Source: Calothrix sp. C42_A2020_038
GTDB lineage: Bacteria > Cyanobacteriota > Cyanobacteriia > Cyanobacteriales > Nostocaceae
Length of the DNA: 64,000 nt
Direction: 5' to 3'
Assembly (NCBI GenBank): GCA_015272395.1
Contig: JACYLQ010000002.1
Coordinates: forward strand, 1-64,000
Shown here: in pieces, positions 1 to 9,291 of the stretch
Numbering within the stretch: the first letter of the stretch is position 1
Layout: the number at the start of each line of letters is the position of its first letter
The notes under the pieces: generated by a model
The model's database searches: none
Told to the model about the DNA's origin: nothing
The model's input: only the letters and a program-made list of their open reading frames with translations
Program-made: the position numbers and the translations under genes

Positions 1-3
1 TAA

Positions 4-66
4 ATGGTAGATGCACCCTGATAACTCACTCCCCTAGTAGACTGCCATCCGCTAGGGGTTTTTATT
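4..66 (+). ncRNA. NsiR1-like small RNA repeat, copy 1
   Basis: About 60 bp unit: a conserved 5' part (TGGTAGATGCACCC, then ATAACTCACT) followed by a hairpin with CCCCTAG at 31-37 and CTAGGGG at 52-58 and a T-rich tail, so it reads as a short RNA ending in an intrinsic terminator. A near-identical copy lies about 158 bp downstream. The tandem arrangement, length and terminator match what is known of NsiR1, the nitrogen-stress-induced sRNA arrayed upstream of hetF in heterocystous cyanobacteria; that identification is from memory and is not proved here. More copies may lie left of the window. Confidence 0.5.
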
Positions 67-160
67 TTAATCTTAAAGGCACAAAATTTACAACTATTTC
101 GAGCTACTATCTTTTACTTGGATTTATCCTGAAGATTATTTATACAGAATGAACAATTAA

Positions 161-221
161 GTGGTAGATGCACCCTAATAACTCACTCCCCTAGTGGACT
201 GCCATCTGCTAGGGGCTTTCT
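161..221 (+). ncRNA. NsiR1-like small RNA repeat, copy 2
   Basis: Second unit, almost identical to copy 1 in its 5' part (GTGGTAGATGCACCC) and hairpin (CCCCTAG 188-194, CTAGGGG 209-215). The loop sequence GTGGACTGCCATC is kept with single changes and the tail is CTTTC. A TCCTGA motif, one base from the DIF consensus TCCGGA, lies at 127-132, about 34 bases before the presumed 5' end. Conservation of stem, loop and leader while the spacer diverges argues for a functional RNA rather than a neutral duplication. Confidence 0.5.
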
Positions 222-302
222 ATGCTTAACAATAGACTTACGCGCAAAAAGCTAGTTTCTGGCACGAACGCACTTAAGTCCTAAATCTGTAAATAACAGG
301 GA

Positions 303-368
303 ATTGAGTGATAGATGACCTTGATAACCCACTCCCTCAATTCGTTTCTGTCAATTCAGGGATTTTTT
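303..368 (+). ncRNA. Diverged third copy of the NsiR1-like repeat
   Basis: Third unit about 143 bp after copy 2. It keeps the GATAGATGACC..GATAACCCACTCCC frame of the other two, but the hairpin has different bases: CCCTCAATT at 334-342 pairs with AATTCAGGG at 353-361 with one mismatch, followed by ATTTTTTA. The hairpin is therefore kept while its sequence has changed, which suggests selection on structure. Confidence 0.4.
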
Positions 369-415
369 ATGCAACCAACTCAAAATATCTAGACAAACCT
401 TAACCGTCGAAGTTT

Positions 416-445
416 TCCGGAACAAATCTTAATCTTCAGTATAAA
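416..445 (+). promoter_or_regulatory. Possible DIF-class (heterocyst-type) promoter
   Basis: TCCGGA at 416-421 is the DIF1 consensus reported near -35 of heterocyst-specific promoters in Anabaena, and a TATAAA box follows at 440-445 after an 18-base spacer. This is the geometry expected of such a promoter. It points toward the thioredoxin-fold gene at 675, or a short RNA, with transcription starting near 452. The motif is short, so chance is possible. Confidence 0.35.
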
Positions 446-674
446 CAAGTAAAGGCTAATAGCAACGGAACAACTAACGGTGTCAAAACCGTATATATTC
501 ATATATTATCACTATTATAAGTTTTTGGACATCATAAAGGTGCTAACTATAAGATAAATTTAGAACTTGTATGCAACGTTAACGATTTCTAGCTTCTGTC
601 TCGAAATTGGGAATCTGAACACTCGCAGCGTAAGTTCAATTTTACATAGAAGCATAGTCAATAATACTTAGCTT

Positions 675-995
675 ATGCCTTTAGCTGTAATTAAATTTTC
701 GAGCGAAGATTGTGGTATCTGTCACAAAATGGCTTTTTATGATCAAAAAGTGTCAACTGAACTGGGATTAGAGTTTATTGATGTCAAAATGCAGGATACT
801 GCCACCTACCGTAAATATCGGCAAATACTTTTGAGTCAATATCCTGATAAATCTGAGATGGGATGGCCTACTTACATTGTTTGTTCTTCACCCGAAGGAG
901 AGTTTGAGATAATTGGTGAAGTCAAGGGAGGACATCCTAAAGGAGAGTTTCGAGCGCGTCTACAAGCTGTTTTAGATACCGTTGCAAGTAGTTAA
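675..995 (+). CDS. Thioredoxin-fold protein with CGIC active site
   Basis: 106 residues with a single thioredoxin-like domain: strand VIKFSSEDCGIC with the redox pair C13/C16 (CGIC instead of the usual CGPC), a following helix, and a WPTYIVC segment near residue 65 whose proline matches the conserved cis-Pro of thioredoxins. There is no signal peptide, so it is expected in the cytoplasm as a disulfide reductase or redox carrier. Partner unknown. It stands alone after the small-RNA repeats and is convergent with the next gene. The Ile in the CxxC motif should change its redox potential compared with classical thioredoxins (inference). Confidence 0.75.
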   Translation: MPLAVIKFSSEDCGICHKMAFYDQKVSTELGLEFIDVKMQDTATYRKYRQILLSQYPDKSEMGWPTYIVCSSPEGEFEIIGEVKGGHPKGEFRARLQAVLDTVASS

Positions 996-1021
996 TAGCG
1001 ATCGGCGCCTTTTATGGAAAT

Positions 1022-1249
1022 TCACGACAAAATTTCAAATGACTTAACTTCTAAGACAGGTCCAATCATTGCACTTGTCATGACATCTTCGCGCACCTGT
1101 CCGGTGACTTTGGCTTTTTGACCTGTTTGGAGCAATTTTTTATCAGTACTACGGGGAATTTCATAAGTAGTACCTTCATCGGTTACAAATGCCCAAGCAC
1201 CCATACCGATATCGCGACGTTGAATAGTACCTGTAACTGTTATGGACAT
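1022..1249 (-). CDS. Small conserved protein, OB-fold-like
   Basis: 75 residues, rich in short beta strands: VTGTIQRRDIGMGAWAFVTD, then EIPRSTDKKLLQTGQKAKVTG, then VLEVKSFEIL. The TG-x-V/I pattern (VTGTIQ, VTGQV) is reminiscent of small OB-fold or DUF5666-like proteins that bind nucleic acid or metal, but I do not recognise the family securely. No signal peptide. It faces the thioredoxin-fold gene tail to tail with a 26 bp gap, and its upstream side carries a heptamer repeat tract. Confidence 0.6.
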   Translation of the reverse strand: MSITVTGTIQRRDIGMGAWAFVTDEGTTYEIPRSTDKKLLQTGQKAKVTGQVREDVMTSAMIGPVLEVKSFEILS

Positions 1250-1258
1250 AATGATTAA

Positions 1259-1311
1259 AAGTTAGGAGTTAGGAGTTAGGAGTTAGGAGTTTTAATTCCT
1301 AACTCCTAACT
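1259..1311. repeat. Heptameric short tandem repeat (STRR), GTTAGGA type
   Basis: Repeated units GTTAGGA in tandem followed by their inverse (TCCTAACTCCTAAC), so the tract can also fold back. The same heptamer occurs at 8463-8606, 9170-9290, 18585-18690, 28627-28697 and near 42095. This is the STRR class well known in filamentous cyanobacteria. Confidence 0.85.
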
Positions 1312-1314
1312 AAA

Positions 1315-3165
1315 TTAAGCTGTTTTTTCCTCGTTGGTAACGATGAAGTGAGCAAGTCCGAAGCACATGAGAGAATTAACGAGAAGGAAACCTCTTGATA
1401 AAATATTACTTCCCAAACCCCATACAGCTGGGTCGGTGACAGAGCTAACTCCTAAACATGCAGCAATACCGATTGTGGAACCAATAGCAAACCATTTCCA
1501 TTTTGAATGTCCCAACAATAAAGCAACTAAACCTAAAGGAATAAGTACGCTTGCAAAGATGGGATTAAATGCATCTGTTCCTTGTATTGCATTACCGAGT
1601 TCAGGAATGGAACTGCCTATGACACGGAAGGGCCACTGTGGCAAGTCAAAGATATAAATTCCTTTTAAAGGAAATAAACCTGAACTACCAAAGATTAAAC
1701 CAGTTGATAAGCTCCAACTCCACGAAAACGGAAAGTAAACCCGTAAGAACCAAGCCAGTAAGTAAGACCCAACCACCATAAGAATTTTAGGAAGTAGTGC
1801 ATAAGCACCACCATCAATCCAAAAGCGAGGATTAAGGTAACCGTTTTCGCGTAACCATCGCCAAAAGTCTTGGAAGCTAATTTGACCTTCGGTTGCGCGT
1901 CTAACGGCTGCTTCGGCATTGAGTTGTCCGGCGCCATAATAGTTCAAGCTATCTTCGTGTATGGCTCTTGCAGAACTGAGAAGTACAGCTTCGATATCAT
2001 CTGGTTTTTCAACTCCTGATGCTCGAATTAAAGCTGCTACCCCTGCAACGTGAGGAGCTGCCATACTAGTACCTTGCAACCCAAGGAATGTTTCTTCTCC
2101 CTTGTTATCAATATCAATGGTTTCTTGAAGTACTTTGCCCGCATCACTACCACCAGGAGCGGAAATATCTATACCCGCGCCAAAGTTAGAGTATGGTGCC
2201 TTGAGTCCATCAGGACCAAGAGCGGAGACACCAATAACATGGGGATAACGGGCAGGATATGCGGCGCCATTTTCATTTTCGTTACCCGCAGCAGCAATAA
2301 TCACTACACCTTTATTGTATGCATAGTCAATTGCTTCCTTCATCAACTGGCTTTCACCACCACCACCCAAACTCATATTAATCACATTGGCGCCGTTGTC
2401 AGCAGCAAAACGAATAGCCTCAGCAATATCGGCAACTGTACCACCACCGGATTCGCTAAGAACTTTTAAAGGCATGATACTAGCTTCATAAGCGATACCT
2501 GCAACACCATAGCTATTATTGGTGGCTTGAGCAATAGTGCCTGCAACATGCGTACCGTGTCCGTTGTCATCTGAGGCTTGTTCACGGTCGTTTACAAAGT
2601 CGTAACCTTTAACAAATTTAGTTTCGACAAAATCACGAACTTTACTGACACCCGTATCAATTACAGCTACGGTAACACCACTACCTTTAGTTTGTTTCCA
2701 GGCGCCTTCAACATTAATGTTGTGCAGGTGCCACTGCTTACTGTAAAGAGGGTCATTTGGTCCAGTCAATGAAACTTTAGGTTCCTCTCCAGGTGCATTG
2801 TAAAACTCAGCTTCCCTTGCCGCTTCACCTTGTTTAGGAATCTTATAAATATAGTTGGGTTCAATGAATTCCATGTTTTGTGCAAATTCAGAGGAACGCA
2901 ACTTGTCAAGACGCGCCTTATCACCTTTGATAATATATACATTATCCCTAGCGGAAAATTTATTATCAAACTTAGGTGTAACGTTAAACTGACGTTCGAT
3001 AGCCTTTAAATTTTGCTCTAACTTCTCTTTGGGAATATCCTCGCGAAAGTTGAGCAAAATAGTGTCATACTTTCCTTGCGCTGCTAATCCCTCGAAATTA
3101 ACAAAATTAAATAAGGCTGCACTTAGCCCAATCACAAACAAGCAAATTAGTATTAGCCTTCTCAT
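1315..3165 (-). CDS. Subtilisin-like serine protease with C-terminal membrane domain
   Basis: 616 residues. A signal or anchor helix occupies residues 3-20, an inhibitor-I9-like propeptide 30-110, and an S8 peptidase domain 130-435. Catalytic residues are visible: Asp170 (VIDTGV), His203 (GHGTHVAGT), oxyanion Asn295 (AAGNE) and Ser367 (GTSMAAPHVAG). The order and propeptide resemble fervidolysin-type subtilases. Unusually, the last 170 residues hold four or five hydrophobic segments (for example LMVVGSYLLAWFL and VLIPLGLVALLLG), so the protease is probably held in a membrane by its C terminus, with the catalytic domain in periplasm, lumen or outside. It is read alone, with about 200 bp to the divergent gene at 3458. 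Confidence 0.9.
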   Translation of the reverse strand: MRRLILICLFVIGLSAALFNFVNFEGLAAQGKYDTILLNFREDIPKEKLEQNLKAIERQFNVTPKFDNKFSARDNVYIIKGDKARLDKLRSSEFAQNMEFIEPNYIYKIPKQGEAAREAEFYNAPGEEPKVSLTGPNDPLYSKQWHLHNINVEGAWKQTKGSGVTVAVIDTGVSKVRDFVETKFVKGYDFVNDREQASDDNGHGTHVAGTIAQATNNSYGVAGIAYEASIMPLKVLSESGGGTVADIAEAIRFAADNGANVINMSLGGGGESQLMKEAIDYAYNKGVVIIAAAGNENENGAAYPARYPHVIGVSALGPDGLKAPYSNFGAGIDISAPGGSDAGKVLQETIDIDNKGEETFLGLQGTSMAAPHVAGVAALIRASGVEKPDDIEAVLLSSARAIHEDSLNYYGAGQLNAEAAVRRATEGQISFQDFWRWLRENGYLNPRFWIDGGAYALLPKILMVVGSYLLAWFLRVYFPFSWSWSLSTGLIFGSSGLFPLKGIYIFDLPQWPFRVIGSSIPELGNAIQGTDAFNPIFASVLIPLGLVALLLGHSKWKWFAIGSTIGIAACLGVSSVTDPAVWGLGSNILSRGFLLVNSLMCFGLAHFIVTNEEKTA

Positions 3166-3457
3166 ATATATTGATCACCGATGAAAGCCAGTTGCTCACT
3201 AAGATAACTTAAACACATCAAGCTTGGCTTGATATTCCACGATTAGTTACAAAAAAAAATAAGCTGAAAGCCCTGCACCTGAAAGCCGAGGATGAAAGTA
3301 ATAGCATTTTTGAGGATACATTATTATCTTCATTCTATTATAGAGATGTTGCAGCCGCTCAAATAGTGTGAGAGTGCGGACTTACAGCCGTAAAGTATAC
3401 GGTCCAGATGCGCGGCTTCAGGTAAATTCAAAAAAATTTTATTGTGCCAAATCTATT

Positions 3458-3883
3458 ATGGAACGCGGTCTTTTGTGGTTGCCTTTACTATTCGCTTTTT
3501 TCTGGTTAGCTTGGCAAGGGTCGAAGGAGTTTAAGAAAATCGAAGCTTATCGTACCTGGGCAGAACAATTTGATCAGGCAAAATATGATATTTATGCTGT
3601 TTTGGGGCAGAAAGGCAAGAATATTACCTGGGGTAAACCCACTATCAATGGTCCGGTCAAACTCGAAACCTTTTCACTAAATGATGTTGCTAATATCCAG
3701 CTATTAATTGATCATAAACCAGTGGAAATGCAGCAGCCACCCGAACGCGGTCGTTCAATTGAATTAGAATTTAGTTTCAGGGAATCTGATTTGGTGATCA
3801 AGATTCCTTTTACAGAAATACCTCTAGCATCTGAATGGGGTCAGTATTTACAAAAGCTCAAAACTGCTGAGTCTTTAAGTTGA
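3458..3883 (+). CDS. Membrane-anchored hypothetical protein
   Basis: 141 residues from this start (MERGLLWLPL). An in-frame start 90 bp earlier exists, but its leader is polar and unlike a signal sequence. One N-terminal transmembrane helix (WLPLLFAFFWLAWQG, about residues 5-20) is followed by a soluble domain of mixed alpha/beta character with many charged residues. Predicted topology is a single anchor with the domain on one side. I do not recognise the family. It stands alone between the subtilase and a dispersed repeat. Confidence 0.6.
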   Translation: MERGLLWLPLLFAFFWLAWQGSKEFKKIEAYRTWAEQFDQAKYDIYAVLGQKGKNITWGKPTINGPVKLETFSLNDVANIQLLIDHKPVEMQQPPERGRSIELEFSFRESDLVIKIPFTEIPLASEWGQYLQKLKTAESLS

Positions 3884-3890
3884 ACGCTCA

Positions 3891-4015
3891 GAGGTTGTTT
3901 GAAAAGTCTAAAAATATACATTATACGCATCTTGTAACCTCTCCCCTTGTCGGGGAGAGGCTATGAAACCTTTATTTCTTGTTCCCCTTCCCTGGTAGAG
4001 AAGGTGCTAGTACAG
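3891..4015. repeat. Dispersed intergenic repeat, copy A
   Basis: Starts with TTTGAAAAGTCTAAAAATAT and continues into a hairpin (CCTCTCCCC / GGGGAGAGG, about 3942-3960), then GAAACC and CTTCCCT segments. The same order of blocks returns at 39174-39290. A degenerate relative of the hairpin (CTCCGATACGGAG, near 10893) lies in the 10.7-11.1 kb gap. Probably a non-autonomous dispersed element. A TTTTGAC heptamer tract follows at 4076-4100. Confidence 0.7.
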
Positions 4016-4140
4016 GTTGGCGAAAATAAAGCTACCATTAAAAATAGGTGAAAAGTTCGTAAAATCAACTTTCTTTCTTTTGACTTTTGACTTTTGACTT
4101 GTTGTACTAGAGATTAGGTTATTAGTTAACATTTATACTT

Positions 4141-6051
4141 TTAAATGATCTTAGAAGCAGTTCTAGAATTAATCGGGATTGTGATTATAAACTCAGTTCC
4201 ATGTCCTGGTTCTGAAATATACTCTAATTTTCCTCCGTGCTGTTCAGTAATGATTTTGTAACTAATTGACAATCCCATACCAATACCTTTACCAACAGGC
4301 TTAGTTGTATAAAAAGGGTCAAATAATTTGTGCTTTGCTTCTTCTGGTATGCCAATACCATTATCACTAATACTGATGATTATCTGATTTGATTTTGATT
4401 GAGTACGGATACAAATATAAGGAAGATGACATTGTAGATTTTCTGATGGATAAGCATTTGAGCTTTGCTTGTCTAATCCTAATTCACTATTTTCAATTGC
4501 TTCAGACAAGGCATCAATTGCATTTGTGATTATATTCATGAAAACTTGGTTGAGTTGCCCAGGGTAACACTCAACTATAGGCAAATTACCGTATTCTTTA
4601 ATAATCAGAATTGGTGGGCGATTAGATTGAGCTTTTAGACGATGTTCTAAAAGCATTAAGGTACTGTTTATACCTTCATGAATGTCTGCTTGTTTACACT
4701 CAGCTTCATCGAGTCTGGAAAAGGTACGCAGAGAAGCGACGATTTCACAAATCCGATTGGCGCCTATTCGCATCGAACTGTAAAGTTTTGGTAAGTCGTC
4801 GAGCAAGAAATCAAGGTCTATCGCTTTGACTTGATTCTGAATTTCTACACTGGGTTGAGGATAGTGTGCCAAATATAAATTAAGCAGTTCGACAAGATTG
4901 TCTGTATAAAGTTCGGCATGACGAAGATTACCGTAAATAAAGCTAACAGGATTGTTAATTTCGTGTGCAATTCCTGCAACTAATTGTCCGAGTGAAGACA
5001 TTTTCGCGTTTTGAACCAGTTGTAATTGGGTTTGCTGGAGCGATTTGAGAGTTTTTTTGTGTTCGTAAATTTCTTTTTGCAAATGTCTTGTACGCTCTGC
5101 AACTTTAATTTCGAGTTCTGCTTTTGCTTGTTCAACAGTTAATTGTGCTTTTCTAGCTTCGCTAATATCAATTAGCACTCCGTCCCAAATAACTGTTCCA
5201 TCATCAAGCAATTCTGGTCGCGAAATCCCTCGTATCCATTTTAATTCCCCTGTACTTGTTTTCATTCTTCCTTCCCAGTCCCAATGTTCCAGAGTATGGG
5301 CGCTTTTGGCTACCGACTCTAAGAATAAGTTCTTATCTTCAGGGTGAACAGCATCTACAAGCAAAGCTGCATTTTTTATAACTTCCTCTGGTTCAATGTA
5401 AAATATTTCGCGGCAAGCGTCTGAAATATAGGGGAAAGACCAAGTACCACCAGGTTCTAAGCGAAATTGGTAAATCATTCCTGGAACATTCGCAACTAGC
5501 TTTCTAAATCGGGCTTCACTACGACCGAAAGCAGCTTCCAATGCTTTATTGGCAGTAATATCCTCAACCATTGATAATACGCCAACCACGTTACCGCTCA
5601 AATCGGTTAAGGGTATATTATACCATTTACAGGTAATAATCTTGCCACTTTTGGTCAAATTCTCGTTAATACTGTAAATTCCACCTTCTTGTTTGAGTAA
5701 TGCCGTCATCACCTGATCAACATGCTCGCGCGCAGTTTTAGAAACTAATAATCCTGCTGCATGACGACCGATAGCTTCTTGTTTTGTATAACCAAAAATA
5801 CTAGTAGCCGCTGGATTCCAGTCAGTCACTTCAAATGCGCGATTCCAGGCAATTACAGCTAGAGGATTGCGTTCAGTTAGAAAAGATAGCTTATGCTGTA
5901 AGTCAAAGAAAATTTTTTCGATATACGCAAAATCTTTACTAAGAGAATTTTTGAAGGCACTACTTGGATTAAAAGCAGTAATTTTAGTTTTCAGTTCCTC
6001 TAAGTGTTGGTGTAAAATAAAAGTTTCTAATTCCGAATATTTAACATCCAT
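4141..6051 (-). CDS. PAS-domain sensor histidine kinase
   Basis: 636 residues, no transmembrane segment, so a cytoplasmic sensor. An N-terminal helical stretch (1-55) is followed by PAS 1 (about 58-170, ending in VEDITANK), PAS/PAC 2 (about 178-302, ending in GVLIDISEAR), a coiled coil (302-350), a HisKA-like dimerisation helix with His363 (GIAHEINNP), and an HATPase domain with N box (NIITNAIDALSEA), G1 (DNGIGIP), F box (DPFYTTK) and G2 (GIGMGLSIS). The HEINNP H box and F/YTTK box mark the group that often lacks a fused receiver. No response regulator gene is adjacent. It is divergent from thiD with about 170 bp between. Confidence 0.92.
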   Translation of the reverse strand: MDVKYSELETFILHQHLEELKTKITAFNPSSAFKNSLSKDFAYIEKIFFDLQHKLSFLTERNPLAVIAWNRAFEVTDWNPAATSIFGYTKQEAIGRHAAGLLVSKTAREHVDQVMTALLKQEGGIYSINENLTKSGKIITCKWYNIPLTDLSGNVVGVLSMVEDITANKALEAAFGRSEARFRKLVANVPGMIYQFRLEPGGTWSFPYISDACREIFYIEPEEVIKNAALLVDAVHPEDKNLFLESVAKSAHTLEHWDWEGRMKTSTGELKWIRGISRPELLDDGTVIWDGVLIDISEARKAQLTVEQAKAELEIKVAERTRHLQKEIYEHKKTLKSLQQTQLQLVQNAKMSSLGQLVAGIAHEINNPVSFIYGNLRHAELYTDNLVELLNLYLAHYPQPSVEIQNQVKAIDLDFLLDDLPKLYSSMRIGANRICEIVASLRTFSRLDEAECKQADIHEGINSTLMLLEHRLKAQSNRPPILIIKEYGNLPIVECYPGQLNQVFMNIITNAIDALSEAIENSELGLDKQSSNAYPSENLQCHLPYICIRTQSKSNQIIISISDNGIGIPEEAKHKLFDPFYTTKPVGKGIGMGLSISYKIITEQHGGKLEYISEPGHGTEFIITIPINSRTASKII

Positions 6052-6221
6052 ATCATTTATTTATTTATATAGTAATATATATTACTGTCTTGAAAATTTA
6101 TAAGTTTTATTCTTTTAGCTTTGATGTACTAAAAAGCTCTATAGATAGTATGCCCATTAAGTATGCTTGATATCATTGACGTGTAACATATATTTGTACG
6201 AGTATAGAAATTTCCTGATAA

Positions 6222-7046
6222 ATGGATGTCAAACAAATATCTAGGGTGCCTGTTGCTTTAACAATTGCTGGCTCAGATAGCGGTGGTGGTGCCGGAATTC
6301 AAGCGGATTTACGTACTTTTGCTTTTCACGCTTGTCATGGGACTAGTGCTGTGACTTGTGTTACCGCGCAAAATACACTGGGTGTAACACGAGTAGATGC
6401 AATGCCACCTGAAGCAGTTGGCGCCCAAATACAAGCGGTTGTCGAAGATATAGGTGTCCAGTCAGCAAAAACAGGGATGTTACTCAATAAAAAAATTATT
6501 ACGGTGGTTGCCCAGCAAGTAGAGATTTTAGGAATCAAAAACTTGGTTGTAGACCCAGTTATGGTATCGCGTACAGGGGCACAGTTGATTGATGATGAAG
6601 CTGTAAAAGGGCTTTGCGACACTTTATTTCCGTTATCGGTTTTGGTAACACCTAACCGTTACGAAGCCCAAATACTAACGGGAATAGAAATTAACTCACT
6701 TGATGCAATGAAACAAGCTGCCGAACATATTCACCGTAATTATGCTGTCAAGACAGTTTTAGTTAAAGGTGGTGGGATGAAAGGTTCAGTACGAGGTGTA
6801 GATGTTTGGTTCGACGGTAAAACTTTAGAAACCATCACAACGCAACAAATAGATACAAAAAATACACATGGTACAGGTTGCACTCTATCAGCAGCTATCG
6901 CAGCCAACCTTGCTTATGAGAATCAAAATCTTTTTACATCTGTCCAGAAAGCCAAAGCTTATGTCACCGCAGCCCTAACACACGCCCTCGATATTGGTCA
7001 AGGACAAGGACCTGTGGGTCATTTCTATCCATTGTTACAAATTTAG
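6222..7046 (+). CDS. thiD: Hydroxymethylpyrimidine/phosphomethylpyrimidine kinase
   Basis: 274 residues, full length for ThiD. It phosphorylates HMP and HMP-P to HMP-PP, the pyrimidine donor for thiamine phosphate synthesis. Signatures of the ribokinase-like family: N-terminal AGSDSGGGAGIQADLRTF (substrate binding), DPVMVSRTGAQL, the VTPNRYEAQIL motif, and the C-terminal anion hole HGTGCTLSAAI. The pathway partner thiC lies 14 kb away on the other strand with a TPP riboswitch. No riboswitch is visible before thiD. A weak hairpin (ACTGCC 7107-7112 / GGCAGT 7124-7129) follows the gene. Confidence 0.95.
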   Translation: MDVKQISRVPVALTIAGSDSGGGAGIQADLRTFAFHACHGTSAVTCVTAQNTLGVTRVDAMPPEAVGAQIQAVVEDIGVQSAKTGMLLNKKIITVVAQQVEILGIKNLVVDPVMVSRTGAQLIDDEAVKGLCDTLFPLSVLVTPNRYEAQILTGIEINSLDAMKQAAEHIHRNYAVKTVLVKGGGMKGSVRGVDVWFDGKTLETITTQQIDTKNTHGTGCTLSAAIAANLAYENQNLFTSVQKAKAYVTAALTHALDIGQGQGPVGHFYPLLQI

Positions 7047-7174
7047 TGCTAAAAAAACTTTGCTGATAGAGCAGTTTTCTATTATCATGCCGGCATAGCT
7101 TCAGTGACTGCCTATTGTGTCAGGGCAGTTATTGTTATATCTATCATTTTATACTGTAGTTATTTATACTTAAA

Positions 7175-7750
7175 ATGCGAACTACTGCTAATTCTGTACC
7201 AAATACTCAATATTCAAATAATCCTGGCTATTCTCCGTCTGTACCATTGTCCGTATACCGTGACTTAGCAGCAGAACTGCAAGCAGCACAGGCAATGGTT
7301 GATTCGCTTTCTGCCCAAAATCAGCAATTAAGTCAAGAAAACCAAATTTTGAGACAAGAAATAGCCAAAGTAGTCAATTCAGTTATACAGTTGCAGCAAT
7401 CTATTCAACCAAAAACTAGTTATAACCCAGAAGTTCATTCAACTGCCAACCATAATAAGCAAAACTATCAACCACCCGTTTCACAACCACGCAAACCACG
7501 TCCGGTTGCATCACCCAAAAGAACTAAAGTCAATAGGGTACAACCACCAGAAGCAACCCCTGATTATTTTCCAGTATCAGAACCTGTTTATATCGAAGAA
7601 CAGGAAGTTCGTTATTACCCTTATCACCATCAAAAACCTGAAACTAACGGATGGGCACTATTGCTTGCCATTTTACTAATCGTTCTTACAGCTTTTGGCG
7701 CCGGGTATTTAATCGTTCGACCATTGCTTGCAAAGAGTAGTGGTTCTTAG
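7175..7750 (+). CDS. Coiled-coil protein with C-terminal membrane anchor
   Basis: 191 residues. Residues 25-75 form a coiled coil rich in Gln, Ala and Glu (AAELQAAQAMVDSL and QLSQENQILRQEIA). A Pro/Gln/Asn-rich disordered linker follows (80-150), then one hydrophobic helix near the C terminus (WALLLAILLIVLTAFGAGYLIV, 158-180). Topology suggests a tail-anchored protein with the coiled coil in the cytoplasm. No family recognised. It follows thiD by about 130 bp and precedes glnB by about 380 bp. Confidence 0.7.
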   Translation: MRTTANSVPNTQYSNNPGYSPSVPLSVYRDLAAELQAAQAMVDSLSAQNQQLSQENQILRQEIAKVVNSVIQLQQSIQPKTSYNPEVHSTANHNKQNYQPPVSQPRKPRPVASPKRTKVNRVQPPEATPDYFPVSEPVYIEEQEVRYYPYHHQKPETNGWALLLAILLIVLTAFGAGYLIVRPLLAKSSGS

Positions 7751-8592
<842 letters not shown>

Positions 8593-8606
<14 letters not shown>

Positions 8607-9168
8607 CTTTAATTTTTTGGAGTAAATCTGCGAAAGCTTTGCCTCGATGACTTATAGAGCGCTTCATTTCTGGGTTCATCTCGGCAAAAGTCAATTTTTT
8701 TTCTGGTACGTAAAAAACAGGGTCATAACCAAAACCCCCATTACCACGGGGTGCATCGATGATTTCACCGCGACAAATTCCTTCCGACTGGAGTGCAATT
8801 GTACCATCGGGACGCGCAATTGCAACTACGCAAACGAATTGTGCAGTACGAATTTGTTGATCTGCCAATTCCTCTAATAACCTAGTAATGCGTTCTGTAT
8901 CTGAATTAGCATAGCGCGCACTGTATACTCCAGGGGCGCCGTTCAAAGCATCTACTTCTAAACCAGAATCATCAGCAATTGCCCAATTATTTGTGGCAAT
9001 TGCTGTTTGTGAAGCTTTGAGACAGGCATTTGCTGCAAATGTATCACCTGTTTCTTCGATTTCTAGTTCAGGTGGTTTCAGCGTTAACTCCCAATCAGAA
9101 TCCGCTAGGTAAGCTTGCATCTCACGTAACTTGCCTGGATTACCTGTAGCAACAACTAATAAAGTCAT
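8593..9168 (-). CDS. rdgB: XTP/dITP diphosphatase (Ham1/RdgB family)
   Basis: 191 residues. It hydrolyses non-canonical purine triphosphates (dITP, XTP) to monophosphates and keeps them out of DNA and RNA. Family signatures are present: N-terminal ATGNPGKLREM (substrate loop), ETGDTFAANACLKA, the metal site ADDSGLEVDALNGAPGVYSA, and GFGYDPVFYVP with TFAEM and SHRGKA near the C terminus. Length and motifs are complete. Heptamer repeats flank both ends. It is transcribed in the same direction as the phosphohexomutase upstream, separated by a 120 bp repeat tract. Confidence 0.95.
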
Positions 9169-9169
9169 A

Positions 9170-9290
9170 AGAAAGTTATGAGTTAGGAGTTATGAGTTAT
9201 GAGTTAGGAGTTGTGAGTTGTGAGTTGTGAGTTGTCTTCTCCACATCTTAACAGGATACACACATCCTCCTAACTACTAACTACTAACTC
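9170..9290. repeat. Heptameric short tandem repeats
   Basis: Runs of GTTATGA, GTTAGGA and GTTGTGA units, then an inverse block (CTAACTACTAACTACTAACTC), filling almost the whole gap between rdgB and the phosphohexomutase gene. A fold-back between the two orientations is possible. Confidence 0.8.
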
Positions 9291-9291
9291 T

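Noticed and set aside
998..1010. HIP1-like GCGATCGG
   Set aside because: Only seven of eight bases match HIP1; it overlaps a GGCGCC site instead.
2050..2469. 139-codon open frame on the plus strand inside the subtilase
   Set aside because: Antisense to the protease catalytic domain; no protein family features.
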